The notes under the pieces are model-generated. The model made no database searches and was not told where the DNA came from. It saw only the letters and a program-made list of their open reading frames with translations. The position numbers and the translations under genes were made by a program. This document shows, in pieces, positions 10,286 through 21,785 of a DNA stretch of 64,000 nucleotides. Position 1 is the stretch's first letter, and each line of letters begins with the position of its first letter. Source of the stretch: Leptobrachium leishanense (taxonomy: Eukaryota; Chordata; Amphibia; Anura; Megophryidae). The stretch is from positions 56,962,881 through 57,026,880 of the forward strand of contig CM019063.1 in NCBI GenBank assembly GCA_009667805.1, given 5' to 3'.

Positions 10286-10450
10286 GGCACTGAGGAGATG
10301 GAGGCTGGGCACTGAGGAGATGGAGGCCGGGCTTGAGGAGATGGAGGCCGGGCACTGAGGAGATGGAGGCCGGGCTTGAGGAGATGGAGGCCGGGCACTG
10401 AGGAGATGGAGGCCGGGCTTGAGGAGATGGAGGCCGGGCACTGAGGAGAT
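10286..10450. repeat. Minisatellite, alternating GGGCACTGAGGAGATGGAGGCC / GGGCTTGAGGAGATGG units
   Basis: Two alternating forms of a roughly 21-bp unit repeat seven or eight times. The array joins directly to the satellite upstream and to a hairpin downstream. Confidence 0.9.
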
Positions 10451-10452
10451 AA

Positions 10453-10512
10453 ACAAATCCGATCCATTGGAGAGGCGCTGTGCTGTGCGCCTCTCCAATG
10501 GACCGGATTTGT
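10453..10512. repeat. Hairpin, 26-bp arms, CTGTG loop
   Basis: The arm ACAAATCCGATCCATTGG...GGCGC is matched by its inverse with one mismatch. The loop contains GCTGT pentamers. A second copy at 11158-11228 has more pentamers. Confidence 0.9.
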
Positions 10513-10516
10513 TTTG

Positions 10517-10652
10517 TCCCTCGCACACGCCGGCTGTGCGCGTGCCGCGGCCGTTGGATGCGCGCGCAGCCAACTGCCGCTGGTTGCGCGCGCATGCGCA
10601 GTCAGTTTTTTTGGCGACGGACACGCCAGCCCTTATCGTTTTATGTTATAGA
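10517..10652. repeat. GC-rich tail of satellite superunit
   Basis: A GC-rich block with GCGCGCAGCCAAC and GGCGACGGACACGCC, ending TTATCGTTTTATGTTATAGAT. The same block recurs at 11233-11370. It marks the end of each higher-order unit. Confidence 0.8.
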
Positions 10653-11055
10653 TGGCAATGTGCATGGCAGACTGGTATTGTGCATGGCAGACTGGTACTG
10701 TGCATGGCAAACTGGTATTGTGCATGGCAATGTGCATGGCAAACTGGTATTGTGCATGGCAGATCGGTACTGTGCATGGCAATGTGCATGGCAGACTGGT
10801 ATTGTGCATGGCAATGTGCATGGCAGACTGGTATCGTGCATGGCAGACTGGTAATGTGCATGGCAGACTGGTACTGTGCATGGCAATGTGCAGGGCAGAC
10901 TGGTATTGTGCATGGAAGACTGGTATTGTGCATGGCAGACTGGCACTGTGCATGGCAGACTGGTATTGTGCATGGCAATGTGCATGGCAGACTGGTACTG
11001 TGCATGGCAGACTGGTATTGTGCATGGCAGACTGGTAACATGGCTGGCAGACCGG
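10653..11055. repeat. Satellite array 2, GGCAGACTGGTA unit
   Basis: The same 20-bp motif as array 1, about 400 bp, starting right after the TTATAGAT end of the first superunit. Confidence 0.93.
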
Positions 11056-11154
11056 GCACTGAGGAGATGGAGGCCCGGGCTTGAGGAGATGGAGGCCGGG
11101 CACTGAGGAGATGGAGGCCGGGCTTGAGGAGATGGAGGCCGGGCACTGAGGAGA
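11056..11154. repeat. Minisatellite, second copy of the GGAGATGGAGGCC block
   Basis: Four or five units of the array described at 10286, here with one unit carrying an extra C. Confidence 0.88.
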
Positions 11155-11157
11155 TAA

Positions 11158-11228
11158 ACAAATCCGATCCATTGGAGAGGCGCTGTGCTGTGCTGTGCTG
11201 TGCGCCTCTCCAATGGATCGGATTTGTT
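11158..11228. repeat. Hairpin, second copy, longer pentamer loop
   Basis: The same arms as the hairpin at 10453. The loop has about four GCTGT pentamers against two in the first copy, so the loop is a microsatellite that has changed length since the block duplicated. Confidence 0.88.
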
Positions 11229-11370
11229 TTGTCTCTCGCGCACGCCGGCTGTGCGCGTGCCGCGGCCGTTGGATGCGCGCGCAGCCAACCGCGCCGCTGG
11301 TTGCGCACGCATACGCAGTCCGTTTTTTTGGCGACGGACACGCCAGCCCTTATCGTTTTATGTTATAGAT

Positions 11371-11790
11371 ACCTTATGGAACATCTTCTTTATCTGAAAT
11401 GATCCATTTCGTGTCTCTTAAAACTGAACCGCTTGTCTCTAAGGCTTCGCATGAGTCGTTCAGACACACATTAGATCTCTTCTTGCTCTGCATTTTGTTA
11501 TTTTTTAGTTTAAAATATATTTTTTTACACAAGAACAGGATTACAAAGTTCCTCTAACCCCAAGAAGAATGTTGTGGAAGGGAGACCTCTGCTTTGAAAA
11601 GCTGTCATGGCAGCCAGTCTGGGTGGGAGAAGAAGGGGGGGGTAGAGAATCAAGCGGATAGACTCGTGCCATTATGACCAGTTAAATGAATTAATGTGGA
11701 CTTGGTGAACAAAAGTGTCTGTTTTAACAATGCTTGACCTTTAACGTCCTTCAGCAGAATCCTCACCTGTCTCCAGTCACACGCAGAGCT
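11371..11790. other. No feature recognised
   Basis: Low-complexity T runs and single-copy-looking text; no credible coding frame. Confidence 0.3.
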
Positions 11791-12300
11791 TTAGAAACAT
11801 AGAAACATAGAAAAATGTCGGCAGATAAGAACCTTTCGGCCCATCTAGTCTGCCCAATTACATGGATACTTTACCTGGATTTATCTTTTGTTTAGGATAG
11901 CCTTATGCCTATCCCATGCTTGCTTAAATTCAATTACTGTTTTGGCCTCTACCACTTCTACTGGAAGACTGTTCCATGTATCCACCACCCTCTCCGTAAA
12001 ATAATGCTTCCTGATGTTACTTTTAAACCTTTGCCCCTCTAATCTAAGACTATGTCCTCTTGTTTTGCTATTTTGTTTCCTTTTAAATATACTCCCTTCC
12101 TCTACCTTGTGGATTCCCTTTACGTATTTAAATGTTTCTATCATATCTCCTCTGTCTCGTCTTTTTTCCAAGCTGTACATGTTAAGATCATTAAGCCTTT
12201 CCTGGTAACTTTTCTCCTTCAAGCCGTACACCATTTTAGTAGCCCTTCTCTGAACTCTCTCTAAGATGTCTATACCCTCCTTTGATCTCCCTCCTGCCAT
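11791..12300 (-). pseudogene. LINE fragment (CR1/Rex1-like), 3' end
   Basis: On the minus strand the frame encodes a C-terminal reverse-transcriptase tail: ILERVQRRATKM, then SYQERLNDLNMYSLEKRRDRGDMIETFKY, and WNSLPVEVVEA near the end. This tail follows the polymerase in CR1/Rex1/L2-type LINEs. The 3' end is a TTCTATGTTTCTATG repeat, as in many frog LINEs. It is 5'-truncated after about 12276, where it stops matching the longer copy at 37590. No catalytic part remains. Confidence 0.8.
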
Positions 12301-12900
12301 GTTTCATTACTCATCCAGAGATGGAGACGGCTTTCCTTCTCTTTCAGAGCACAGTCTCCTTACCTTTGCAGAGGTCTAGTTCTATGCCTTTTACTGGTTG
12401 ACTGGTTGCTTCAGCCTTATTTGAAATGCTTAGTCCAGAAGCATTTAGGATTTTTTCTGTTTTTTCAGACTTTGGAATATTTTTTTATTTTTTTTGAGAA
12501 AGGATTTTACCAGGAAGGATACATTGAGATTTCTCTCGTTTTCAAGTATGTCCTGGGTGGCGAGTATGTTTAGATCTCGGTGATGGAACCCAAGTCTACA
12601 CCCGAAATACCTTTATGCGTTACACACACCTTATACACACAACCTGAAGGGTATTTTTAATCATTATTTCCCTTCTCACATTGAATTCAGGTCCACTTTT
12701 GGAGTTTTGGTTTACGGATTTTAAAATATTTTGGATTTTGGAGTACTTGATAAAGGGATACTCAACCTGTGCATAGCACGTTGTCTGATCGTTAACCCTC
12801 TACACTACTAAGATCAACTATACTTGATGTGCAAGGCACCTCCTGGTGCCCCAATATGCAGTATAGTCAATATTGTGTATCACAAGAGCAATGCAAAGGA
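12301..12900. other. No feature recognised
   Basis: AT-rich, no repeat ends or coding frame that I can support. Confidence 0.3.
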
Positions 12901-12904
12901 CTAT

Positions 12905-13272
12905 AGGGTCTACTCAAAGAAAGGTGAAACTCAGGAGAATGACTGGAGAAGTGAAAATTCTAGCAGGGTTATTCAGAGAGAGGTGAATACCAGGCGAATG
13001 ACTGGAGAAGTGAAAATTCTAGGTCAAAATAGCCAAACCAGAAAAATTCTCCCATTTATCTCACTTTCCAAATCGGCTATTTGGTCTAGATTGTTCTCTT
13101 CTCCTACCAATTCTCCTGGTTTTCACCTTTCTCTGAATAACCCTGTTAGTCAAAATAGCCAAACCAGAAAAATTCTCCCATTTATCTCACTTTATAAATC
13201 GCCTCTTTGGTCTGGATTGTTCTCTTCTCCTGCCATTTCTCCTGGTTTTCACCTTTCTTTGAATAACCCTGA
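12905..13272. mobile_element. MITE family D with partial duplications at each side
   Basis: A complete element (about 12966-13143) has ends CAGGGTTATTCAGAGAGAGG and CCTTTCTCTGAATAACCCTG, and a fold-back interior (GGTCAAAATAGCC...GGCTATTTGG). A partial left half precedes it (12905-12965) and a second right half follows (13144-13272). This suggests unequal exchange or repeated insertion into itself. Confidence 0.7.
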
Positions 13273-15207
13273 ATGGATTACTGCAAAATACATTAGTTGC
13301 CTTTTGGATCTGGAACATGACCCCAAATGTTTAGCCCCGTGGACATGATACCCGAGGTGTTAACACTTTTTAAAACCAGTGGGGGGAAATGTCTGATTTG
13401 AACTTGACATCTCCCCAGCTGATCCTGCACGGAGACCTGATCTGAAGTAAATCCTTTTGCCAGGAGATGGCGACATCCACCTGCCAAATAGGTTAATATT
13501 GTAAGGGGTACATTGGGAATATTTCCAAATATTTCTTACAGTATTATCACTAGAAACCATTTTCCAAAAAACAACTGGTTTCTGACAGTGGTTTTCTGGA
13601 AAATCCAATGGTATGGAAGGGTAGTTAACCCACGATACTGCATTGCTATATGTTGCCTCCTTTCCATATTCCCTCCCAGAGACAGACCTTTGTTCATAGA
13701 AAGGGTTTAATCCAATCTAATAGATGAGAGCTATTGGCTTTTTTGTTGATTAAAGGCAGCCATACAACCTTTTCTTTTCAACTTTATGAACTGGATTTCC
13801 TGAAAACCTGACATTTTTTGCTAACATGAAACAAAATTACAGTTTCTCCCGTCTATAAATGTGAAGAGCAGCTGGAGTGGCAGATGTGTTGCACGCACTG
13901 ATACCAAATATGATGTGACTATGGGTTTGTCCAGCAGTTCTCGAGACGAAAATGTGGCCCAGCATGTAATTAAAGGCAAGGGTACCTTATGGTGATCTAC
14001 TTCAAAGGCCGAGGAGAAAACAGAAAATTCTTCCCTTGTTTGATGTTTCTGAAAATAGAGTAAAGCAGCTGACTGGTTTCTTGGTAGAATTCATCATCCT
14101 GTGTACAAGACATATTTCTTGACACTAGCACCAGCCACGGCTCAGCTGTTGGACAGTCGGGCTGAAATGTAATAATCAGGTTAGCGTCCATCTGGATGAC
14201 AGAAGAGATCCAGTTCACACGTTATTTTCATAGTTACTAATGTAAAGCAAAAAGAACGCGTTGGGCCCTATTACACCCGAGCCGTTAACAGTAAATAATG
14301 CGCTGATAAGTATAACAGCCCCACTGGTTCATGTTATGGCTCACCGGATAGTCCAACCATGTTGCAAACTCATGTCTTGGCTGTTATAGCTGCCCTAATA
14401 GCCTTTGATTCGTATGGAGGTAGGGTTGCCTCCAGTTCGGCCATGTTTTTCTGGACACAGATGACTATTGCATGCAAATCGAGAGCACAGGGATGGTGCT
14501 GCCCTGCAACATGTATAATTCATATGCTGGAGCAGGGAAATCAGGTACCAAATCAAGACAGGTGAACTGGGGTGCCATATTGATTATGCATCTGCACAAC
14601 ATAGCTTCTTCATGTTGCACGGATGCATTGTATAAATATTGCCCTTCAGCATGAATACATTATACTTGTATGTGCCCAGGAAAACATGAAGGTGTTGGCA
14701 ATCCTAAAAGGAAGCATTAGTGCTATGGCAGCCGGAGAATGAAGAGCATTTCCAGAGTAAGTTAATTCCAAGGTCAACACTATTTTCCGTTTGCATGACA
14801 AATCAAACATTAATACGTTTCATTAACCTGTGCTTCGGATTTTTTTCCTGGCATGATGTGAGATGAACTCGAGGTCACCATAAGCCAACATACTTCATAA
14901 TAACATTTCAAAATGGGATTGGATCTGACCTCCTACCATCTGGAAAGATACATTTTCTTTACAAATATACCATTCATGCATAATGAAGAGGTTATCGACT
15001 TTTGAGGCACTGAAGTTCAATGACGTTGCACCTACGGTAAGCTTCGGCTACCTAAACACAAAATTCAACACCAGCATGTGAAGTTGAGATAAGAAAAATG
15101 AACAACAGGAGGTATCACTGTTATTCTCCCTTAAAATTAGCAAACTGCAGATATTTAGCCTTTTTCCACCATGTAGTGAGCAACGTGTGTGAGGGCAACA
15201 TCACAAG
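13273..15207. other. About 1.9 kb without a recognisable gene
   Basis: Single-copy-looking sequence. A fragment GGGCCCTATTACACCCGAGC at 14264 recalls the end of family H. No domain-bearing frame and no RNA gene seen. Confidence 0.35.
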
Positions 15208-15353
15208 GTTTGTGAGGGTCCTCAACCACAGCATGAGCAGCCTGCCCTATGGTGGGTCCCCGTTCAGGTCTCATAAGATTTAACTCAATGGTGCCATTAC
15301 AGAGATGCTACCATATGTAAATCAGACTGCTATCACCCAGAAAGGGTGGCCAG
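15208..15353 (+). mobile_element. SINE-like repeat family G, left part
   Basis: It starts about GTGAGGGTCCTCA and includes CTGCCCTATGGTGGG and CACCCAGAAAGGGTGGCCAG. It continues at 19478-19624 after the hAT insertion. Other copies are at 31085-31375 (reverse), 37217-37286 plus 38418-38640, and 41369-41495. I cannot place promoter boxes, so SINE is only a working name. Confidence 0.5.
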
Positions 15354-15654
15354 TAGGGATGAGCTGTTCAGCTCGATGTGTTCGGAGTTCGATTCGAACA
15401 TCGCCAGTTTGCATGTTCGCCCACAATGGACCACAATGCACTTTTCCACTGGCCTGAAGCTTGTAATTGGCTACAGCCTGCACCTGACCACAGTTTAGGT
15501 GCAAGACAGGTGCAAGACTATGCCAATCACGGCTCAGAGTCCTGATTGGGCAAATTTTGCCGAATCATGGGCTCACAGAGCTAAGTCCCGCAGCACACTA
15601 TATAAGGCTTCACACAGCCTTCAGCACGTGTTTTTTGAGAGGAGATTGTTGTGT

Positions 15655-16620
15655 TAGTGTGTGTTCTCACTGCCAGCAGCTATTGGGGGGTCTCATTTAT
15701 ACAAAATATCTGGGAATTGTTCTAATCTTTGTGTTCTCACTGCCACCAGCAATTGTGGGGGTCAGTCATTTATACAAAATATCTGGGAATTGTTGTAATC
15801 TTTGTGTTGTCACTGCCACCAACTATTTTGGGGGTCAGTCATTTCTACAAAATATCTGGGAATTGTTGTAATCTTTGTGTTCTCACTGCCACCAACTATT
15901 TTGGGGGGTCTAATTTCTACAAAATATCTGGGAATTGTTGTAATCTTTGTGTTCTCACTGCCACCAACTATTTTGGGGGTCAGTCATTTCTACAAAATAT
16001 CTGGGAATTCTTCTAATATTTGTGTTCTCACTGCCACCAACTATTGTGGGGGTCTCATTTCTACAAAATATCTGGAAATTGTTGTAATCTGTGTGTTCTC
16101 ACTGCCACCAGCAATTGTGGGGTCTCATTTCTACAAAATATCTGGGAATTGTTCTAATCTTTGTGTTCTCACTGCCACGAGCAATTGTGGGGGTTTCATT
16201 TCTACAAAATATCTGGAAATTGTTGTAATCTTTGTGTTCTCACTGCCACCAGCAATTGTGGGGTCTCATTTCTGCAAAATATCTGGAAATTGTTGTAATC
16301 TTTGTGTTTTCACTGCCGCCAACTATTGTGGGGGTCTCATTTCTACAAAATATCTGGGAATTGTTCTAATATTTGTGTTCTCACTGCCACCAACTATTTT
16401 GGGGGTCAGTCATTTCTACAAAATATCTGGGAATTGTTGCAATCTGTGTGTTCTCACTGCCACCCATCAGGGGGTCTCACTGATTTATAGGAGGTTTCTG
16501 GGAATTGTAATCTGTGTCTTCTCACTGCCAGCTATCAGGGGGTCCCACATACTTCTAGCAGATTTCTGGGAATTGTAATCTATGTCTTGTCACTGTTGCC
16601 AGCTATCAGGGTGTCTCACT
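15655..16620. repeat. Tandem array upstream of the hAT transposase, about 73-bp unit
   Basis: Around 13 units share CTCACTGCCACCA, ATTTCTACAAAATATCTGGG and TAATCTTTGTGTT; the last units are more diverged. The array lies between the terminal repeat and the transposase start. It is a diverged homologue of the array at 57745-58475 in copy 2. Open frames through it are repeat artefacts. Confidence 0.92.
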
Positions 16621-16746
16621 GAGTTATACCAGAGTTCTGAAAATCTTTAATCTTTATACCAGAGTTGAATCAGAGTTCTGCAGCATATCTCCAATAAGAG
16701 AGTTGAATCAGAGTTCTGTATATCTTTAATCTATATATCACTCACC

Positions 16747-19070
16747 ATGTCAGAAAGACCAAAAAGGACAGGCAGATGCTCCCAGACACAGATAAGAGGG
16801 CAATCAGCCTCTGTGTCGGGAGGCTGTGACTCTGGTCGTCGTGGATGTGGTGCATCCTCTGCAGGGGCACGCTTGTCCTTTCTAACTGGTGCCGGCCGTC
16901 TTAAGCGGCAGCAACATACAGAGGATTTGGTGGATTGGCTAACCAGGCCATCCTCATCCTCCGAGTCCTCTGCCAGCCAGGCTTGTAGTGCTTTGCAGTC
17001 CACCTCAGCTGCCAAAGCATCTAATGCAACCTCCATGTCCACAGCTTCTCCTGCTGTATCCTCACTAACACACGGAGGAGTCAGCTGAATTGTTTGACTA
17101 CAGTGACAGTGACATGCTGCTTGAGGATGCACAGCAACTACAGTGCTCTAATTATACTCCCTTTCTCAACCTCAGGAGATTGAATCAACCTAGAGGAAGG
17201 GGGCGCCAGTGATGACACACAAATAACTGACACTCATGTTGCCCCAGCAGCTGCAGCATACTGCCAAGTTGGCTCCAGTGACGAGGAGATAGGGGTGATG
17301 ACAATGATGATGAGGTCACTGACTCCACCTGGGTGCCCGATCAAACAGAGGAGTCAAGTGAGGAGGAGGAGGAGGCACAACAAACATGAGGCACAACATC
17401 CTCTATGACCAACCGTAGCACTAGCCAATCCTAGGCATCAGATGTCAGAGCTGCTCAGGTGCAGAGCGCTGTTGTCTCAAAGCACACATCCAGGAACTCT
17501 GCTGTCTGGGAGTTCTTTAAGAAATGTGCAGCAGACCACACCGTTGCTATTTGTAATCTATGTCAGATGAGGCTCAAGCGTGGGAAAGACACCGGACGCT
17601 TGGGTACCACGTGCTTGAGGTGACATAAGACCACCTGCCACGCTTCCCGTTGGCAGAAAACTTTGCTTAGGTCCTCCTCACCTGTCTCTACCCCCACTAT
17701 ATGTCCTGCCATGTCATTGACTCCAACCTCCACTGACAGGGATGATGCTACAGTAATGATGTACTTCCTCATAATGTGTCAGCATCCCATCAGCTGAAGA
17801 TTTACGCAGTCAGATTACATTGCCCCAGCTGTTGCAGCGTAAGAAAAAATATAGTCCCAACCATCCCCAAGCACAGCATCTAAATGCCAGTTTAGCAAAA
17901 TTACTCGCATTGCAGCTGCTGCCTTTCCAGCTGGTGGACTCTGCTCCCTTCCGTGAATTTGCTGAATGTGCTGTACCACAGTGGCATGTTCCAAAACACC
18001 ATTTCTTTTCACGGAAGGCCATTCCAGCACTATACCAGCACGTGGAACACAATGTTATCGAGTCATTGGGAAAGGCAGTCAGCAGCAAGGTGCATGTGAC
18101 TTTAGACACGTGGTCCAGCAAGCATGGACAAGGCCATTACATTTCCTTCACGGCACACTGGGTAACTCTGATTGCAGCTGGGAGGGAACTAAGACGGGTC
18201 TCTGTGCTGGAGCTTGTTCATCCACCACGCCTCCAGAAAGCTGCTTGTATGAGGTCTGTCTGCTCCACCAACACCTCTCCCTCTTCCTCCTCCTCCTTCT
18301 CTGTCTCTGGCAAAGTGGCAGTTAAACCGAGGAGTGGCATGGCCTCGCAATGGCTCAAGCAAAAAGAGGCCATACTGTGCTTGAGCTGGATTGTTTAGGG
18401 GACAGGAGCCACACCGGGCAAAAAATTCTGTCAGCTCTGCAGGGGCAGAGATGGTTAACACCACGCCAGCTTCAGCTGGGAATGGTCGTCTGTGATAATG
18501 GCAGCAACCTTCTCTCCGCCCTACGCCAGGGTAAGTTGACACATGTACCATGCCTAGCACACATCCTAAAGCTGGTGATACAGCATTTCCTAACCAGGTA
18601 CCCAGGGCTGGCAGAGCTTCTCAGCCAGGCCAGAAAAGTCTGCAGCCACTTCAGACAGTCATTCCTAGCAAGTGTTTGCCTGGCAGAAATTCAAAGAGAA
18701 TTCCACCTTCCCACAAACCGTCTGATCTGTGACATGCCCACCAGGTGGAACTCGACATTAGCAATGCTGCAGTGTCTGCACAAGCAGCAGAGGGCCATCA
18801 ACGAGTACCTGTGTGAGTATGGCACAAGGACAGGTTCAGGTCAACTTGTTTCCCCCCCTGCAGTGGCTGATGATCAAGGATGCATGCACTGTACTGTCAC
18901 CATTTGAGGAGGCAACGAGGATGGTGAGCAGGGACAGTGCATGCATCAGTGACACAATTCCTTTAGTGTTCCTGCTGGATCACACTCTGTGGGGAATTAT
19001 AGATGTGGCTCTAGAGGCAGAACAGCGGGAGGAAGAGGAGGCCCCAGTCTTTCCGCAGACAGCATTCTAG
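16747..19070 (+). pseudogene. hAT transposase with BED finger, broken (copy 1)
   Basis: The start MSERPKRTGRCSQTQ matches the copy 2 protein at 56096-57622. After about 110 codons the frame is lost near 17075, and the acidic linker contains stops. The BED-finger region is readable at about 17503-17640 (VWEFFKKCAADHTVAICNLC). The RNase H-like core resumes at 17820-18398 and 18350-18907 in different frames, with LDTWSSKHGQGHYISFTAHW and CDNGSNLL. A run of seven C near 18853 shifts the frame again. It ends near 19070 after the ISDTIPLVFLL segment. The insertion domain remainder and the C-terminal hAT dimerisation motif are absent. It is a clear pseudogene of a ZBED-type hAT transposase. Confidence 0.9.
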
Positions 19071-19477
19071 CGGGTCCTCCTCAGATCAGACAGGAGGAGG
19101 AATATTTAAGTAGTGGGGGCATTGAATGTTTCTATACTTCCTACAAATCCGCCACTTCACGGGCAGGTTATGGGGACCTCCTAGGCACGATATTTGAAGG
19201 AATTTTTATTTTTTATTTTTAACCCTTATTTTTTATTTAACTTTTTTTTTACTTTTTGTCCTTGTTTTCTGTCCCCCAGGGCACTACCCGGACCCCCATA
19301 CACCTTTTATGGCAAATATCTTGCATATATGCCCTCTTGCAGGGCACTCTAAAAATCGAAATTTTGAGTCCCATTGACTTGCATTGAGTTCGGTTCGTGT
19401 TCACGTTCAAACTCGAACTTTTGAAATTGTTCGAGTTCGAATGCGAACCGAACACGGGGGTGTTCGGCTCATCCCTA

Positions 19478-19624
19478 GTGGCCAGAACTGAAATGCCAAG
19501 AAAGTCCTCTCTGAATGAGGAGGGCAACAACTCCCGATGATCATTTCGGCCTTGTAAGGCCTCACCAGGAGGGTACAGCTAATACCCCTCTAGGCACCTC
19601 GAGCAAGGGTCTACATCTGGATTA
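19478..19624 (+). mobile_element. SINE-like repeat family G, right part
   Basis: It resumes with the duplicated GTGGCCAG, then ACTGAAATGCCAAG, GGCCTTGTAAGGCCTCACCAGG and CCCTCTAGGCACCTCGAGCAAGG, as in the copies at 38500-38620 and 41369. Together with 15208-15353 it makes one copy of about 290 bp. Confidence 0.5.
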
Positions 19625-19633
19625 CCCCGGAGC

Positions 19634-21449
19634 CATGGGCGTCCGCAGGTTGGGGAAAGGGGGGGCACGTCCTGGAATGGGGCCAGCCGTGGAAGCAAAT
19701 CCTTAAATTTTTGCATCCGGCAGCAATTTTTGGTGCCGCGGCGCTGCACGTGGCCTGCCTCAGCCTGCACTATTTGTTATCAAAGCAGGCATCGACGGCG
19801 ACACATGCGCGCAACGCTGCCCCCGCACGTCAGACCACATGTGTGTGGGCGTGGTCAGGGAGACAGAGTGTTGGGAATCGGGATTAATGCGCCTGTTGGA
19901 AATCCCAACGCTCATCTTCCCCTCGTCCCCCTCACTCACCGCACAGGCACCACCATCCAGCCCGCTGCACCTGCGGCCTCCGGCGTCTAGCCAGCTGAGC
20001 CTGCAGGCGGCCTCCAGGCAGCATCCATTCCAGCTCCTGCGGCCTCCAGCATCCAGCCAGCTGCGGCCTCTGGTGTCCAGCCCCTGTGGCCTCCCCTCCA
20101 GCATCCAGGCAGGCAGCCCCTGCCCTGCGGCCTCCGACGTCTAGCCAGGCAGCTGCGGCCTCCGGCGTCCAGCCCCTACGGCCTCCCCTCCAGCATCCAG
20201 GCAGCCCCTGCGGCCTCCGGCGTCCAGCCTGCCAGTGAGTGACCTCAGGTTCTCCTGTCTCAACTCCACCTGCCCATCAGGCATCAGCCAACTGAGCTGC
20301 CAGTGCCTGCAGTGTCTCAACTCATCACACGGTATGTGTTCTATGCGGGCGGCATATTATTTATATATTTAATGAATGAATCTGGATTAATTGCCTCAAT
20401 TCTTTCTAAACACTTCTAGTTCCTCTACTTCATCTAATAATGCCTTAAGACAAGTCTTCCTATTGCTGAGTGATTGATTAGTAGAAAAAAAAGTATATTT
20501 TCATTTGAGTCCATGTGCATTTTAGGCAGAAATTTGTCATTATGAATAGGAAAAAGGGGCAGACAGAGCATTTTGACATTTTCTGTGCCGGATGTCTTTA
20601 GTTGCATTAAGCTGTTAATATATACTATTCCATGAGCAAAGAATAGAAACAAAATCCATGTTATAAAAGCTGAATAAAACTCTGAAATCCTCAACAACAA
20701 AAAAACAATCCAGCCCTGAAGGGCCTGCATTTGGTGTGTCTGTGTGTACAGTGTTTCTTTGGGTAATCCGACATGATAAGAGCTTTATTTTTGCCGGGGG
20801 GGGGGCAGGTGGCCTGCGTGACCGGGGGGTGCACTATGCCAATAGCTGTCTGTCGGTGTGACTGAGCCTGTGTTAAAGTCAGCGCAGAATTCAGCATTAT
20901 AGTGCATTGCACGATGTATTAACAAGCGAACTGTGAGTATGGCCCCCAGCTCTTATCTGCGGGATTCTGCAGTGAACAGGTCGAGGGAAAGTGGGTGCAG
21001 GATGGACCCGGGTGACACCCTGCAGATGACACCACCAGGCAGGATCTTACTGCACTCCAGTAACTCACCTGCAGTAGTGTCACCTCACCTGAGTTTGCAG
21101 CGTGGCAGATGCATTCCACGTGGAGACAGTGCCGTATTACTGCAGAGCATTGTGGTAGCATATTGGTAACACCAGTTACAGATTCTCTGTTAAAAAAAAA
21201 CCACTTTAGTGTCTTGATCCTGGGTGTGTGATGTGTGATGCATTGAATGACGTTAACAGACTAGAAAATGCAACACTCAGATCAGACACTTACACATTTT
21301 TTCTTCTATTAGTCTTGTATTATGTTTCGCAGCCTCTGTATTACTACACTTTATTTTATGACTGTCCCCTTCATGACATTCTCAAAAGGGCAGAATATGG
21401 ATCCCATTAAAATTTTGCCCCCCCGTAAAAATTTCTGCGGATGCCCATG
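19634..21449. mobile_element. TIR element of 1.8 kb, possibly hAT
   Basis: The inverted ends CATGGGCGTCCGCAG and CTGCGGATGCCCATG match in 14 of 15 bases. The bordering octamers CCCGGAGC and CCTGTAGC agree in six of eight positions, consistent with a decayed 8-bp duplication. The interior has no coding frame but includes a CGGCCTCC tandem block and a G-rich run. Confidence 0.5.
19955..20235. repeat. GC-rich tandem block, CTGCGGCCTCCGGCGTCCAGCC unit
   Basis: Variants of CTGCGGCCTCC followed by (G/A)GC(G/A)TC(T/C)AGCC recur every 20-45 bp. It lies inside the TIR element. Confidence 0.8.
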
Positions 21450-21785
21450 CCTGTAGCCTATGATTGAGCAAAGCTTGGTCCTGCGATAAGAAACAACATA
21501 AGTTGTGTGAGGATGAATATACTTTGGTGATTTTTATGGTGACTTTCTCCAGTGAACTCTGATAGAAAGAACATTGAAAACAATGCTAGACAAATTCAAC
21601 TAAAACTACGATGAAATCTATGTTAAACAACCTCAGGAGACACTATAGTGGAATGAACAGAGAAACGTATGGAGAACTGGGGTGGTCTTTTCCTAAACAG
21701 TGAATTCACCGTAGCTTCACTTTACTTGAACCATAGTAATTTCCATAAATTCACCAAAATTAAATCCACCGTTCGTTCAACGAAT
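21450..21785. other. No feature recognised
   Basis: AT-rich text with no repeat ends and no credible coding frame. Confidence 0.3.

Larger units (their letters stand above)
15354..19477 (+). mobile_element. hAT transposon, copy 1 (4.1 kb, both ends present)
   Basis: The ends TAGGGATGAGC and GCTCATCCCTA are inverse, with a longer CGAACA-rich subterminal match. Both sides carry the same 8-bp GTGGCCAG (15346-15353 and 19478-19485), and the host repeat G is continuous across it. Order inside: left end, tandem array (15655-16620), broken transposase (16747-19070), AT-rich tail, right end. The transposase lacks the C-terminal third, so it is not autonomous. A second member of the family is at about 51562-58894 on the other strand. 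Confidence 0.92.

Noticed and set aside
9393..10595. 400-codon minus-strand open frame, and several others across 9.3-11.3 kb
   Set aside because: They arise because the 20-bp satellite unit lacks stop codons in several frames. The products are pure repeats of the same short peptides, and similar frames exist on both strands.
15802..16578. 258-codon open frame through the hAT 5' array
   Set aside because: It is a translation of the 73-bp tandem unit, with no domain and a shared period.
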